Shown piece by piece: positions 1-13,300 of a DNA stretch of 64,000 nucleotides (its first letter is position 1; the number at the start of each line of letters is the position of its first letter). Source of the stretch: Bradysia coprophila. Lineage: Eukaryota; Arthropoda; Insecta; Diptera; Sciaridae. The stretch lies in the NCBI RefSeq assembly GCF_014529535.1, contig NW_023503608.1, positions 1,178,001 to 1,242,000 on the forward strand, read 5' to 3'. The notes under the pieces were generated by a model. The model had not been told where the DNA came from and did not search any database. It saw nothing but the letters and a program-made list of their open reading frames with translations. Made by a program: the position numbers and the translations under genes.

Positions 1-707
1 TCTCAAAAAAAGTGAATAATATTGACATAAAAACGTGTATTAAATGCAATTTATGTCTATTTCCCTTTATTATCATTTTTTTATTAGTGAAATTTAACTT
101 TTTTTTTCTTCTTTTTATTGTTATACATACACCGCAATTCTATTCAGTATCCCACGCGCGCTTACTTTCTTACTCCTATCAAAATAATTATGGTTAACAC
201 CAACATTAACACAATGAGACATTATTAATTATTATAATTATGTAAGTCTCTGGGTTGGTGATTTAGTTTCTTTGAAAACATATTTATCAGCGGTACACAC
301 ACAACACACATTCATCTGCATTATGCGGACATAAATTGATGGATATTTACATTATTTTGAAATTATATTTGGTCAATCCTAAGAATAATTGAAAATTTTA
401 TGGGTTTTTTAAGTAAATTTTCGGAACACACAATCAGCACACAAAGATCAATTACATTTTTTGTTCTCCGGTGTGGATTCATTGAACTTTTTATTTAATG
501 CGATTCAATTGTGATGGGTTGGACACCAAGATATGCGAGAGATGCTCCCACATTCCATTACAACACTTTTTTCTCTCCATAATATCTGTATGTGCCGTGT
601 AGGTCTCTGTTCATTCAAATTTTTTGTATTTAACTGTTATACAACAGAATTTATAATTTCAAGGTGTTGCTAATAATTAAGCTGTTGAACATCATTCAAA
701 ACATACA
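1..707. other. intergenic, no gene seen
   Basis: AT-rich DNA with only short chance reading frames, poly-T runs and no recognisable coding or RNA signal. It may belong to a neighbouring gene outside the window. Confidence 0.5.
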
Positions 708-1109
708 AGAGATCAATCTTCCTGTAAACTGATGTCACCTCGGAAGAGTTCAGGGCAGGGCATATTTTAGAGAGTTTTTAATTCTGAAACAATAGATCAT
801 TGTCAATGTCGTTTGAGATGTCAAATTGGTTGTCATTTTCACAAAGCTAACCACAATGTTACAAAAATTTATATGGAGCTGTCATTGTTTGAGGCTAGCT
901 TTGTGAAATTGACAACTCATTTGACAATATTTTGAGAGAAGAAACCGTTATTTGACATTGATCTATTCTGAAAATTTCAAAAAAGTCTGATAAAAATCTG
1001 CATTTTTTTGAGAATTATTCGCAAATTTCAGAATAAAAATTCTCTCAAAAAGTTCTGTCTTGAACTCTTGCTTCCAAGATGACATCAGTTTACAGTAAGG
1101 TTGATCTCT
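708..1109. mobile_element. foldback MITE, outer element of a nested pair
   Basis: The left end (AGAGATCAATCTTCCTGTAA, 708-727) returns inverted at 1090-1109 with few mismatches. The inner parts of the arms (around 766-790 and 1015-1045) also pair. There is no coding capacity. A second palindromic element (792-966) sits inside, which explains the extra length. Non-autonomous DNA element, class unknown. Confidence 0.75.
792..966. mobile_element. palindromic MITE family A, copy 1
   Basis: The ends ATAGATCATTGTCAA and its inverse bound about 175 bp that fold back over most of their length. The same element recurs at 56813-56969, so the boundaries are supported by two copies. Non-coding; inserted inside the 708-1109 element. 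Confidence 0.8.
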
Positions 1110-1332
1110 TCATTTTTTCAGAAACTTTCGAAATTCTTCGGAATTTTTCAGAATTAAAATTCTCTAAATAATCGTTGGACTCCAGGGAGATACTCTAGTC
1201 AAGTGTTATTGACAACGATATGTCAACAATAAGGTTTTCTTATATAGCAAACCATACAGTAAGACTAATGAAGTATAAGACTTTTGTACACTCTGCGATG
1301 CTTAACGTTTTAAAATTTCGTGAAATAATCTA

Positions 1333-1456
1333 CAGTGAACGACATCTCAAATGTCTCACTGTCATTTTTTTCAGAGAATGTCATTGTGAATTTGCAACGA
1401 CACAATAAAATTCTCAGAAAAATTTGACAGTGAGACATTTGAGATGTCGTTCACTG
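1333..1456. mobile_element. palindromic MITE family B, TA target duplication
   Basis: Starts CAGTGAACGACATCTCAAAT and ends with its exact inverse, giving arms of about 34 bp. TA flanks it on both sides (1331-1332 and 1457-1458), as for Tc1/mariner-derived MITEs. A decayed relative lies at 46644-46735. Confidence 0.85.
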
Positions 1457-1559
1457 TATGTCGTAGACTAATAGAAGTCTTAATTTCAAAAAGGAACTTT
1501 TTTCTACTTTGCAGCATATTGATACATTTCTCGTATAAAATGTGGATACATTCAACGAC

Positions 1560-4500
1560 ATGGATATCGACAGCATACCGGAAAAGCGTAATGACAAATC
1601 GTCGTCAAGATGTCCGGACGTACACGGACTGTATGAATATGTTTCGAAAACCAATTTATTTCTGTTGAGTTGCATAGCCGCAGCATTTTCTTTGGTAAGT
1701 AAAAAACGAGAAGAAAGATATATTTACTCCTCACCAGACTTGAAGTGTGGCTACCAAAAGGTGCGTTTGGCTATCTGCACATAAACTTAGTTTTCTTGGT
1801 AACTTAGTAATTTTAAGTAGAAAAAAGGCCAAGGGCGCATCGCCATTTAGCCCGAATAGTCCAAATGACCAGTAGTCCTACTCACGTTAAAAAATCCTTT
1901 TCAGAACTTTCAGAGGAATGTCGATTTTGTTTCTCTTTCTCAATGCTCTACAACATAATTGACAAAAAAATTGTTTCTCAGTCGCGCAACGTATGTCTAC
2001 ACGAAAACGCACAGAAACGCATGGTAAAAAATCGAAACGCATACATTTTTGATTGCGTTGCACGACTTAGAATCTTTTGTCAATTACTATGTTTAGTATC
2101 AAATAGATAAACGAAACCGATAAGTTCATAAGTTCTGAAACGGATTTTTTTTCAACCAGTCCGGTTGACGTGTAAAATTGTATTAAAAGTTAGATAGATT
2201 TGTTGAGGGATTGTTCTAATGATTTCATATTTATATCAAGTCAAGTCTGGAAAAAATGACAATTCGACAAATGGTTTTCTACTTAAAAATGAGTACACAG
2301 TTCGAAAAGACATTTTTCATGAAAAGTGCTTACAAAATCAGAGTTTACATTAAGAGGGATATCGCGAAATCTTCGAATAACTTTGGGAAAAGGCGTCACA
2401 GATATTAGTGACTTATAGCTCATTCGATTCGTTGAACTTAAAAGTGTGAAAAATATTTGGCATTTGTCTCATACCTGTCCATATTTTTCACGCTTGATGT
2501 AAACTTTGATTTTTTCATGCATTTTTCTGTGTATGATCTGTGTACTCGCCTTAGCGACCGTTTCATTTCCTATAGCATATCTCCTCTTCTTTGTACATTG
2601 TGCATAGAAAAACCCTCTCCAACATTCTATGTTCTAATTCAACTGATGAAATCTGTGAAAACGAGTTTAATTTAATACATGAGCGACGACAACACGCTTT
2701 GTCTGTCGTCCAAGATATTTCATATTCAATGTTAAGCGGTCCAGTTTTCCCTGTACGCTTTGATAACCCAGAAACTATCAGATTAGAAACCGCGAAACAA
2801 CAAATTAAATGTAAATGATCTCTTCATAGCTGGACAAAGCATATGGTAATTTCGAATAAATTTTTTATTCAATAATTAGGCTTTTTTTAGAAATCTAGAA
2901 AAATTCACTACATTCGACTAATCGTCATAAATATGGTAAAACATTTTTCCGGCATATCTTCATTTTTTTAAACAGCGAGTCGAAATTTTTGTTTTCGATT
3001 AGCCTTTTAAAACTATACTAACATCGGTATTATCGTTTCATCGAATTAAATTTGTTTTCCACAAACAAACAATCGAACTAACGTTTTCATTCAATTTGTG
3101 AATAGACAAACTTTTATTAATTATTTATTCAAAATAGCAGCTTATGTATATGACAACCTGGAAACGACACCTCACAGTTATTTGAGCTTGATTGGACGCG
3201 ATTCAAGAATATTTCTGTTGTTATACTCATATATCTCTTTAAAAATTCAATTCATGTTAGAGGTGATGCTGCTCAGCTCATGCCATATGTTTTATTTTTA
3301 ATTTAATTTTGTTTTTTGTGTTTCTCTTCATAATCAGATTGGAGAGATGAATTAAATAGTTTTTTCTTTCATTAAAAACACTCGTGATCGTGTGTTAATA
3401 TCTGACGTTGTTTTGATTTATCATTTATAAAGTTAAGCGAACGTTCCTATTCCTATATGCATTCGAACATCAATGAATATTTAAATTCAAATCATCCAAC
3501 AGTTTTTTCTTTCTTTTTTTTATTGAAATTTAACAAGAAACTGTTGCTTCCATTGTTCGAGTGGCACATACAACAACTGACTCAACTTTTGTACGCGTAA
3601 AAGAATATATCGCCGTAGAATGGTTCCAATGGTTCTATTATAAGTATACACCTTCTTCTACAAAAAAAAATATTTTGTTTTGTCGTGTCTGAGTCACTCA
3701 AAATTAACATTATTTTGTACAAGCAAATTGTATTTGAGCATTTGTTTGTCTTCATTAATGAATATTAATCGTTTCTGTAAGCTAAAATCATGATCGACGA
3801 GTGGAAACATTGTACCTTAAGCAGTTTATAGTATGTCGATAATAAATTCAAGAATGTGTCGATGATGTGAATGAACCAATTAATTTGGTTAGAACCGAGG
3901 AGCAATATGCAACAAGCGAAAGACGAACATTAAATTTTTCGCCTAATATTGAGAGGTAATTTGATGGTATTCCATCCTTTTCACAATTATGAGACTTATA
4001 GGGAACACGAACCAGTCTTGTGACATGTTTCGGTTATCGGACCTGACATGTACCGAACACCTATTGTTCTTTCATTGATAAACTTTTTTATGAATGTAAG
4101 AACAATAAATATCACACCACTGTCTTACTACAATGTCAGGGGACTTGTTTATCTACCGTATAAGTCACACAATTGTAAAAAGAATGAAATACCACCGAAT
4201 CACCCCACCCTACAACGACATACTCGAACGATCTCTATCTCGACTCTACAGGTGAGAAGCTCATCCGAGATTTTATCAATTAGACAATAATGAGATCATA
4301 ACGTTGAAAATTATTCTACCTATTCGGTAGTTGATCATCATTGATAGTTAAAAGGCAAGACTTGATGAGAGTTGATTATACTACAGAGAGTCAGAAATGT
4401 TACAGTTTCCTTCGTATGGGAATGGGTCGAAGCTATTTCTAATTAGAGATATCAATGTAGCATACATCTTGTTAAACTTTTCAGATATCCTATTTGGCTG

Positions 4501-5877
4501 CATTTTCGTGTGAAATTTCGTGGATACTAGAAGCTCATGGTGACCTACCAACCACAGCCTATTTATTGTGTTCTGGTTACTTTACATTATTCGTTGCCTC
4601 AACAATTTTAATACATGGACTAGCAACGGTGCGACATTTGCCTTTACAATTTTGATTTATTTATCTAGCAGGGACGACTGAATAAATGAATTCGTTACAG
4701 GGACTCTCATGGGGCCTGTTTAGTTGGTCTGTGATGATCGGGTGCTTAGCAATACCAGAACTATGTCTAGTTATGATTTTAACCACTCAATTCTGGGTAA
4801 TTGATTGATTGATTAATTCCAAAGAATATTCACAATCTAATCTCATGAATGACATCTTACAGGGTCTTCAATCTAATCATGGACTAACAGAACTAATTGG
4901 ATACATTGTTCGTTTAATAATCAATTGTTTAGCTCTACTCTGCGTCATACCAACTGGGTTGCAATGGCGACGGGAACGACAAGTTCTGAACCAATTGGAG
5001 GGACTCGCTTCGCGACTACAGCTTAGTACACCAGCACCTAGTTCTCCCGATACAACTGTATCCAATCAATTCAATCGGAAGAAAAGTGGTAGTCGTTTGT
5101 CTAAGCGTAGCAGAAGAGGTAGTGGTGTCGATAATGGAGCATACATTGTTCATGAGAACGAACTACCATTTGGGTATTCGTATGGCGTACATGGATCACA
5201 AAATGAATTCAATGCCAGCATATTTGGCTTGGATCCTTCTAGTCATATCGATCCATACGGACAATCGCAGACACAACCGTTCAATAGTACGAATAGTTGA
5301 ATTCGAATATCAACATGAAAAATGTCTCACCAAAATGCAATTCTTCTTTTCAGCTAAACGAACGCAGTCTCTATTAGATTTGCGAACTGTATTGCCGCCA
5401 CCAAAGGAATACTTTTATCAGCACCGGTTACATGATCAAGTCGATGGGAGACAAAACCATTTCAACAATTTCACGCCAAACAGTCGACAGTATTCGAACA
5501 GTAAACTTGATAAAGCCTCAGATCCAATTTACTACTCAATATCGATGGACGAAAAGTGTTCCAAATTGGGCAGGAATTGTGTGTCGTTACAGAATTTAGA
5601 TGAATTAACATTCAAAAATGACTTATCATCCTACGGAAACAATTTGCTGCAAAACTACAATGCTCATCGTATGTACCCACCACAGCAACAACAATATCTT
5701 CCGCCCATTCACACTGGATACCATCCTGTACATAATTACTTTCCGTATTGGTATCCGTTTTCTGGATACGCACCAGTTAACGTTAATCAGTTTAATCCCT
5801 ATGTTAATAGGATGAGTAAACAATCGCTGGGTAACGAATCTGACGATTATCGAAAATATAGAGACGTTGCACTGTGA
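1560..5877 (+). CDS. four-helix membrane protein with long cytoplasmic tail
   Basis: Five coding exons: 1560-1694, 4485-4628, 4701-4796, 4863-5286 (or to 5295, both in phase) and 5354-5877. They give about 440 aa. The ATG at 1560 is chosen because an in-frame stop lies just upstream (1536), behind a likely 5'UTR acceptor at 1514. The first about 150 residues hold four hydrophobic segments, a tetraspan-like layout with helix 3 around the WGLFSW motif. After helix 4 a basic stop-transfer (QWRRERQ) starts a roughly 280-residue polar tail rich in Ser, Asn, Tyr and Pro. The first intron (2.8 kb) is much larger than the others (66-72 bp, apart from the 58-67 bp last one). I do not recognise the family. 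Insect septate-junction four-TM proteins (the pasiflora/fire exit type) are one possibility for the membrane part, but this is a guess. Confidence 0.75.
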
Positions 5878-6058
5878 TGCAATCGCAATGCTGTCGCTTT
5901 ATTGTTATTATGGGGAATTGCAATTCAGTATTTTGATTTTAGGTTCTATTTTGGTCTGTTTATGAAAAATTATGTTAAGAAGATGTAAAAACCAGCAAAT
6001 TATTTCTATTTAAGAAGATTAATGGAAAAAATCTGCGACCAATGTTACAAATATGTTC

Positions 6059-6064
6059 AATAAA
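6059..6064 (+). terminator. poly(A) signal of the membrane protein gene
   Basis: AATAAA lies 182 bp after the stop codon at 5877, with no other gene between them. Confidence 0.6.
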
Positions 6065-6134
6065 GAGATTGAAACTTTTTAATGTTGTTCCAGTATTTAA
6101 TTCACCACTGTTGTTGTTTGAAATATTTCATATA

Positions 6135-6613
6135 GAAGGATTCTTTTGAAAATCCACCTATCAAAATCGGCGGAGCCATTTCATCTGGGATGGATATACA
6201 CATGGTTTGAAAGGTCTTTGCCAGTAGACCTCAAAACAGGCCTCACACAGTCTCGAGCTACACCTGGTTGCTGGTGGAAGATCTCCGAAGTTGGAAAAAT
6301 AGTGTTTTTTATCCGAATTTTTTGGCCGTTATAAATGATCGTTCCGGGTGAGAGTGGGCTCGTTGGAAAGCTGAGCTTAAGTACTTTCGAGTCATGCATA
6401 GTTTGATTAGATTCATTGATTTATGTTTCCAAAAATTTGCAAGAAAAATTTTCAAAATCTGTTTGAACTTTAGAAAGGTCTAAGCTGGTGTGGCTCGAGA
6501 CTGTGTGAGGCCTGTTTTGAGGTCTACTGGCAAAGGCCTATCAAACCATGTATATATCCATCCCAGACGAAATGGGTCCGATTTTGATAGGTGGATTTTC
6601 AAAAGAATCCCTC
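6135..6613. mobile_element. foldback element with about 130-bp arms
   Basis: The left arm (6135-6265) and right arm (6490-6613) are inverted copies that share the AGGCCTGTTTTGAGGTCTAC type core and end in a GAATCC motif. Single-arm relatives occur at about 22175-22235 and 59220-59415, so this is a dispersed family. No coding capacity. Confidence 0.8.
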
Positions 6614-6699
6614 ATACCAACCTTTTACGAACTGATTATGACGACAACACGGAAAACTCATATATGCACCCCAGACGAAGAAATCGGGAACAGCTTCAC

Positions 6700-8340
6700 G
6701 ATTATAGAACATTAGTTGTGTGCTGCATATTGATCTGAGGATCATACAATGCCCGCCTAATGAATATTGTTGTTGTGTGCTGGATATTATTTTTCAGCGT
6801 GCAGGTCTTAGCTGTATGCCTGTTTTATAATATAAAATGACGCCATTTTTTTCAATTCAATAAACAACCTAATTTATCGTTTAATAGAAGAAATTGATTT
6901 AATTAACTTTATCAATTTTATTTGCGTTAGCAAAAAAAACAAAAAAACTTTTTCAAATTTTTTTTTTTTTATTTTCAATTTTTTTATTATTATTTGCTAT
7001 TAGCCGTAGATTTATATTTAAATTCATCATATTAAATTGCTTACAGAATTTTTTTTTGCTTACGTTTTTTCCGGTCACCCACCCAAGTACTGACCGCGAC
7101 CATCGATGCTTAACCTCAGTTTCTGACTGCCAACGACTTTACCACTGCTGCTATACTGCTTGCATATAGTGGCAGTCTTATTTCGAACAGTTGTTACTTT
7201 GCTTTATGCAGCACACAGGCATATTTATACCTGCATGCTGAATATTGACTAAATGAATAAAGTCGTCCGTATTTAGAATGGGTGGTTATGCAACAACATT
7301 TAATTGAATTTATTTTCTATGAAATGTAGTACTTCTCCCCACTAAGCAATGTCATCGGATATTATTATTTTAATTCTGAGCCTGGTTCTGAATTAGAGGT
7401 TTTTTCAATCGTTCTACAAAAAAACTGTTCACATTAATAGTGACCATCTATTACGCGAATTAATAAATTAAGATTGGCTCACCTAGTTTGTGTATATTAC
7501 GTAGGTAAGCACGGGGGTTTCGAACATTTAGTTTTTCATGTTGCAGATATTGCAGTGTCAAATTCTGTCCAAGATGTGACATATTTGCAAGGTATTGGCC
7601 TTTTTCACAAAGTATAATCAGCGTAACCTTCGTAAAACGAATCTTGAATCTGACAAGAGCACGTGTGCCAACGTGTAAAAAACAAATGTTCAAAACCCCC
7701 TGCTGAACCGTGGCGATCCTCTTGTCAAACGGACAGTACATAAACAAATTCCATCATTTATTGCTGAATACCACCAACTATTTCTGTTAACATTTCAAAA
7801 GCCTTTAACACCGAAAATGGATTTAAAAGTTCGTTCGTCAAAATTTCTATTGAAATACATAAATGTAACATTATCATTGCATATTAATTCGGTAAAAATA
7901 GAAATAACTTTAAATGAAGGAATAAAATTAGATTTGATAATCATCTTTATGCGTATGTTCTTGAGATCTTCCTTTTATTTCATTAAAACAATAAATTTAT
8001 TGTTGCATATTCCATTCTAAATACAGACGACTTTATTCATTTAGTCAATATTCAGTATGCAGGTATAGTTCGATAGTACAATTTAGTCAATATTCGGCAT
8101 GCAGGTATAGTTCAGTAATACATCCCACACCTAATTTGAAGATATAATTCAGCACACAGCAAATATATACCTGGGAACCTCACAATATTCCTACGAGCTG
8201 AATAATATTGTTGCCGGAACTATATTTTGAAAATATTCATATTACATGTTTATTGTAATACAACACACGGGAACATTATTCAGTCTGCAGCAAATATATG
8301 CAGCACACAACAAATGTCGAATTTGCTGAATTTTCCGTGA
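6700..8340. mobile_element. large foldback with arrays of subterminal repeats
   Basis: Both flanks contain repeated CAGCACACA, GCAGGTATA and GAATATTGACTAA words in opposite orientation. The clearest arm pair is 7216-7282 against 8017-8075 (about 60 bp). The layout resembles Foldback/Galileo-type elements, with arms built of short repeats. A SINE-like insert (7060-7190) and AT-rich filler lie between. The open frame at 7460-7747 (-) has no recognisable similarity. Outer ends are approximate. Confidence 0.55.
7060..7190 (-). mobile_element. SINE-like copy with 5S rRNA-type promoter
   Basis: On the minus strand, GGTTAAGCATCGATGG followed by GGTCAGTACTTGGGTGGGTG and ACC matches the internal control region of 5S rRNA, including the C-box. 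The rest of a 5S gene is missing and an A-rich run follows, as expected of a 5S-derived (SINE3-like) element or a truncated 5S pseudogene. It sits inside the 6700-8340 foldback region. Ends are approximate. Confidence 0.55.
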
Positions 8341-9553
8341 ACAATGAGCAATGATATCAAGGTAACGCCATCTTTATATATACGGTTACGACGCAAAATA
8401 CAAGGTAACAAGTTAAAACAAATCAAGTTGTAGTTCTCTTACTTTTATCGCCTGTAACAAGGTAAGCCTGAGACATTTCATTACAGGCCCATAACCTGGA
8501 TGTGCATATCAGTATTCTATAACCGAAAATATTCCACTACGAAAAGTAGAGTTTTCGTGTGAATTTTGGTTGATCCGAGGGGAAGCCGAGGTTAATAAAC
8601 ACACGAAAACGAGACTTTTTATTTTTATCTCGAGTTATGTAATGGATTTTGTGCTGTTGTACCTACACCAATTATCTTGTTTTCCCTATCGTTGTATCAT
8701 ATTTTCAAATATCTCTTTTGCATGCGTGACATATATTATGATGCTCAGCGCCCCTGGTATACACAAACAAAATTCAGGTACAGCATACAGAAGTGTAATA
8801 ATACGCGAGCAGAGTGTGAGATTTGTTTGTTATAGAATAGTAGTAGCCTGAACACATGCCCTCGTTCTATAGGTCTATTATATCACTATACTTGAAGACC
8901 CAGCACACTGCTGAGATTTTCTGTTGATTGTTTGTAGTAGGACTCCGATCTACCTCAACTACGTCATATCTTCTTGTTTGTGTAGATATTTCCCATAAAT
9001 CAATCTAGTTCTGAATTATTTCTTCATTTTGAATGGATCAACTCCTCAACCTTTCTGAACTTAGTGACAATTGTCTGCATTACAGAACTTGAAACTATCT
9101 AACTATCACGTACTTAAGCTTCTTCCGTAACGTCAATAAAAACCTGATAAATTAGGATGGTCGTGACCGCTATCGAAATTAATAACTTACGATCGATCGA
9201 TCGAGCTTTTCCCAAGTTATTTCTTAGTCGTCGTCGAGGTCGACGTAAAACATTATTCGAAGCGCTCGAAGGGAGTAGCCTCAAAATAGTTTATGGAAGA
9301 CAGAAGTATTACAGTCAGAGGCAGTGAAATTTCAGCATGAATTTGCTTCAGCTGATGCTGATACACACAAACAATCAAAAGTGTTTAATCGGTTTTATCA
9401 CTACCACGTGCGTGCGTGTAGCAGTTTCAACCGTATAAACAGTTTTGACAGTTTTGATTGTATTCGTAGATCAGGTGAAAAACAGCTGCAGCAAATTCAT
9501 GCGGAAATTTCACTGCGTTTGACTGTATTAACAAACATATAGGATCTTATAAG
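8341..9553. other. intergenic, no gene seen
   Basis: AT-rich spacer. The longest frame (8570-8851, +) has composition like its surroundings and no conserved motif. No RNA gene recognised. Confidence 0.5.
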
Positions 9554-9561
9554 CTTCAAAC

Positions 9562-9973
9562 CAGGGCCTATTTTTGGAAATTTTGTTTGGAAATTTTTTC
9601 CAAAATTTCCAAAAAAATTGCCAAAAATTTCCAAAAACTGCGGACGTCCAAAAACCGAATTTTTCCATAATTTCGAACTGTTTTGGCAACTCCGGAGCTC
9701 AGCCTTATGTTTTAGCGGCTCTCAATGATTTATGTTTGATAATTTAAGCTCTCATCTTTCAAATTAATCATGCTCATCTTCATTTGAAACCTGATAGTGT
9801 CAAGAAATAATCGAAAGTCAGATAAAACGCAAGGCTGATTCAGCAGTTGCCAAAACCGTTCGAAATGGTGGAAAAATTTGGTTTTTGGACGTTCGCAGTT
9901 TTTTTTGAAATTTTTGGCAATTTTTTGGAAATTTTGGAAAAAATTTACAAAAAAACTTCCAAAAATAGGCCCT
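9562..9973. mobile_element. hAT-type MITE with exact 8-bp target duplication
   Basis: Termini are CAGGGCCTATTTTTGG and its inverse CCAAAAATAGGCCCTG. The two arms of about 150 bp fold back on each other (GAAATTTT-rich). The 8-bp word CTTCAAAC flanks it directly on both sides (9554-9561 and 9974-9981). CAGNG ends plus an 8-bp duplication are the signature of the hAT superfamily. Non-autonomous; the open frame across it is a by-product of the AT-rich arms. Confidence 0.92.
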
Positions 9974-10334
9974 GCTTCAAACTGCCTACATTTTGGGTGG
10001 ATTGTTTTTTTTTTAATTAAGTTTGTGGTGGATTTTAGAGGCCACCGTGGAACAATTTTCTGTTGATAATTATATTTTACATCAATTAACAAATAACTTG
10101 TGAAAAGTTCCATCCGGTGGATGGCATCCATCATTTCACTTTCTAACGCAAGCTAACACTCACACAACCGCTGACTTCCTCCATGATCGCAACAAAAAAC
10201 CCTAAAGTCTCTCATAAATAAATTTTTTGTATTTTTTTTTTTTGTAACTTTGCTGATAAGCGTCCACAAAATGGACAATAAATTTCAATAAAAATAATAA
10301 TAAGAAATATGAATGCATGCATTGTATATCACCG

Positions 10335-13300
10335 TTATTTCAATAAATCCGCCAACGGATCACTTGATGCTGGAATGGTAGTCACTGACTTAGTAATGGA
10401 AGGTTTCTTCTTCGTATCGGTCGGAGCAACTCGTTGCTGTTTCTGACTTTTCGGAGCAAAAATATCTTCGTCATCGTCATCCTCATCGTCGAACAGGCTC
10501 GCTTGCTTCGGTTTATCCATTTTCGCCTTGTGACCAGCTTCAATTTTACCCTTCTGCTTTTTTGTTGTTGGGCCGAACAAATCGTCCGGATCACTGTTAT
10601 CATCATCACTGAAGAGACTCTTTGCAGTAGTCTTAATACTAGCGTTTTTCGTTGTTTTCACAGCTTCGGTTGTTGGTTGTTTCGCTGATGACTTCTTCTG
10701 TTTGATCGAAGCGAACAGATCATCGTCATCGTCGTCGTCATCAAAAAGCGTCGAGTTGAGCGATTTTTTCGCATCAGTTTTTGATTTGAAAGCATCAGAA
10801 CTTTCACTTGCAAAATCGACTTTGGGTTGATTCGGTTTCGAAACGTCCGGCTTAGGCTCTAAATAAGAAGGCACTGCAGTAACATCTTCATCATCATCAT
10901 CGAAAATTGTTGAACTGAGAAAATTTTTCGTCTCAATCTTTGACTCAAAAATATTGGAGCCTGTCTTTCCTACATCTGACTTTGATCGGGTCAGTTCATC
11001 ATCACTGTCGAAAAGCCCCGACTTAAGCGTTTGGCTTGTGCCGACATTTGACTCGAATGTTTCCGATCTGGCATCTGAAAGTTTGTTCATTGTATCTGAT
11101 ACTGGCACCTTGTCTGTCACAATTGTAGACTCTTTCGGTGGAACTAATGACTTAGTGAGCCAATCATCGTCGGCGTCGTCCGCCGTTTCGGTAACTTTTT
11201 TTTCTTGCTCTAAAGTGGCTTGTACAAGCCAATCTTTTTCAACTTCTTCTTCGTCTTTTCTTTTCGCACCAGTTACTGTTGAAACAGTTCCACGTGACGT
11301 ATCCTGCCTTTCGGCTGCAATCAACCAATCATCGTCATCGTTCGGTAGATCTGCGACAACTGAACATCTCTCTTTGGTCATATAAGACGACAGCCAATCG
11401 TCTTGTTCGTGGTCATCATCAACTGAATAATTCGATGGCGGATCTATGTCTTCAGGTGGTAGACTGCTCGCGGTTAACCAATCATAGTTCATAACGTGAG
11501 ATATATTTTGTGTGGATGGTTTTCGTTCTTCATTCACTGGTTTCGTCGACAGCCAGTCATCGTCATAAAAATTAGTTTTGCTCGGAGACGGAGGTTTCTC
11601 ATCGATGTTTTTGAGCCAATCTTCTTCGTCATCGTCAGCAACAATGTTTGAATTAAAATCGTTGGATTGCAATGAAGGCGGTTGATCATACTTTAATACT
11701 TCACTCAACGAATCGGTATCTTGGACAGCTGATTCTAGAACATTTTCTGAAGTCGCTGCTTCGATTGGTTTTATTTCGGATTTAGCAGCGTCGATGTCTT
11801 GCTCGGTTTTCATTTCGGGTCTAATAACGTCAATGTCTTGCTCGACGGTTTTCACTTCGGGTCTAAATGCTTCAATGTCTTGCTCGACGGTTTTCACTTC
11901 GGGTCTAAATGCTTCGATGTCTCGCTCGACGGTTTCCACTTCGGGTCTGACAGAATCGGTTGTTTCCACCGACGGAACTACGCTGTCGTTTTCACTGGTC
12001 AGCGTTTTATTGTACAACTTCTGTCGTCCCATTCTCGTAGATGGTTTTCGTTGAACTTGAATTTTAGCGCGATCTTTGCTCAAACAAGTAAGCCTACCGG
12101 ATGTATCTTCGGTCGAGCTGCTTTGCTTCACATTGCTAACCGAACTGAGCTTATCTCTGTTGACCACGTCCTCAGTTTTCTCTGGTTCAGGATCAGGTTC
12201 AACGGTTCGATCCGACTTCTCAGTTGTCGATTGTTTTTGAGAGGGTAATTTTGCTCCCGGCAATAAGGCTGCAACATTGATGTTGAAATTTGTTTTGAGT
12301 TTATTTGGCTTTGGTTTGGATTCTTTGTCGACATTCAGGAGTGTAGTCGCTACTGGATTCGCGAACATACTCAAGTTCTTTCTAAATGACAGTGACTGAT
12401 CGGTTTCATCGCGGGTACCAACATCCGATTTCGGTTCTGGGCTTAAAACTGGAATTTTATCGGTCACGGTTGACTTTGATTTGTCAACCACTTTGCTGGG
12501 AATCGTTTTCAACTCAGGTTTTCGTGGCAATACAACCGGTGGAGCTTTGACGCTTGCATCATCGGGTGTATGACTTTTCAAGCTATCGTTGGAAATGTTT
12601 GCCTTTGCGGATGATGTTTCACGTAGAGTTGAGGCAATGTCATCGTAGATAATTTTCGTTGGAGATTTTTGCTTTGACGGGACGACTGGCACGAATATAT
12701 CATCCGGTGGAGTGTCATCAAATAAACTTGCCCGGGATGATGGTTGATGCGAAGGAACTACTGGAACGGATATATCATCAGGTGGAGTGTCATCGAATAA
12801 ACTTGTTCGGGATGATGGTTGATGTGACGGAGCTGTGTCGTTTTTATCATCATCTATGCTGGGTGACTCATCATCCAGGAAAGACACATACGATTTAGGT
12901 GGATCGTTGTTTTTCAAAGATCTGAACGGTGAATTGAACGGTGAATAAGATATGTCGCTTTGTTTGACCACTGGAGCACTTTCCTTAGTACTGACTGGCG
13001 GTACTGTTGAATCCTTTTTCGTTGTCGTTCCAATAATTTTGCTAAAATCGTCGTCATCGTCATCACTATCAAATAAGTTGACGGTTTTGCTTTGCAGTTT
13101 TGGCTTCTCCGGATTCCTGATGTCGACATTTTTGCCCTGTTCTCTAACGATAATATCGAAAAAGTCATCCGGCGGTTCGTCATCAAAAAGGCCACCAAAA
13201 TCATTGGATTTCAATGTTGGTTTAATCTCACTCTTTGCAACAGCTGCGACGTTGTTATTATCGACATCCCTGTTGAATTCAATTTTTTTCTTGTCCACTT

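Noticed and set aside
7460-7747. 95-codon minus-strand frame within the foldback region
   Set aside because: No similarity to transposases or other known proteins.
9730-10134. 134-codon minus-strand frame
   Set aside because: Half of it is the palindromic arm of the hAT MITE; the rest has no coding character.
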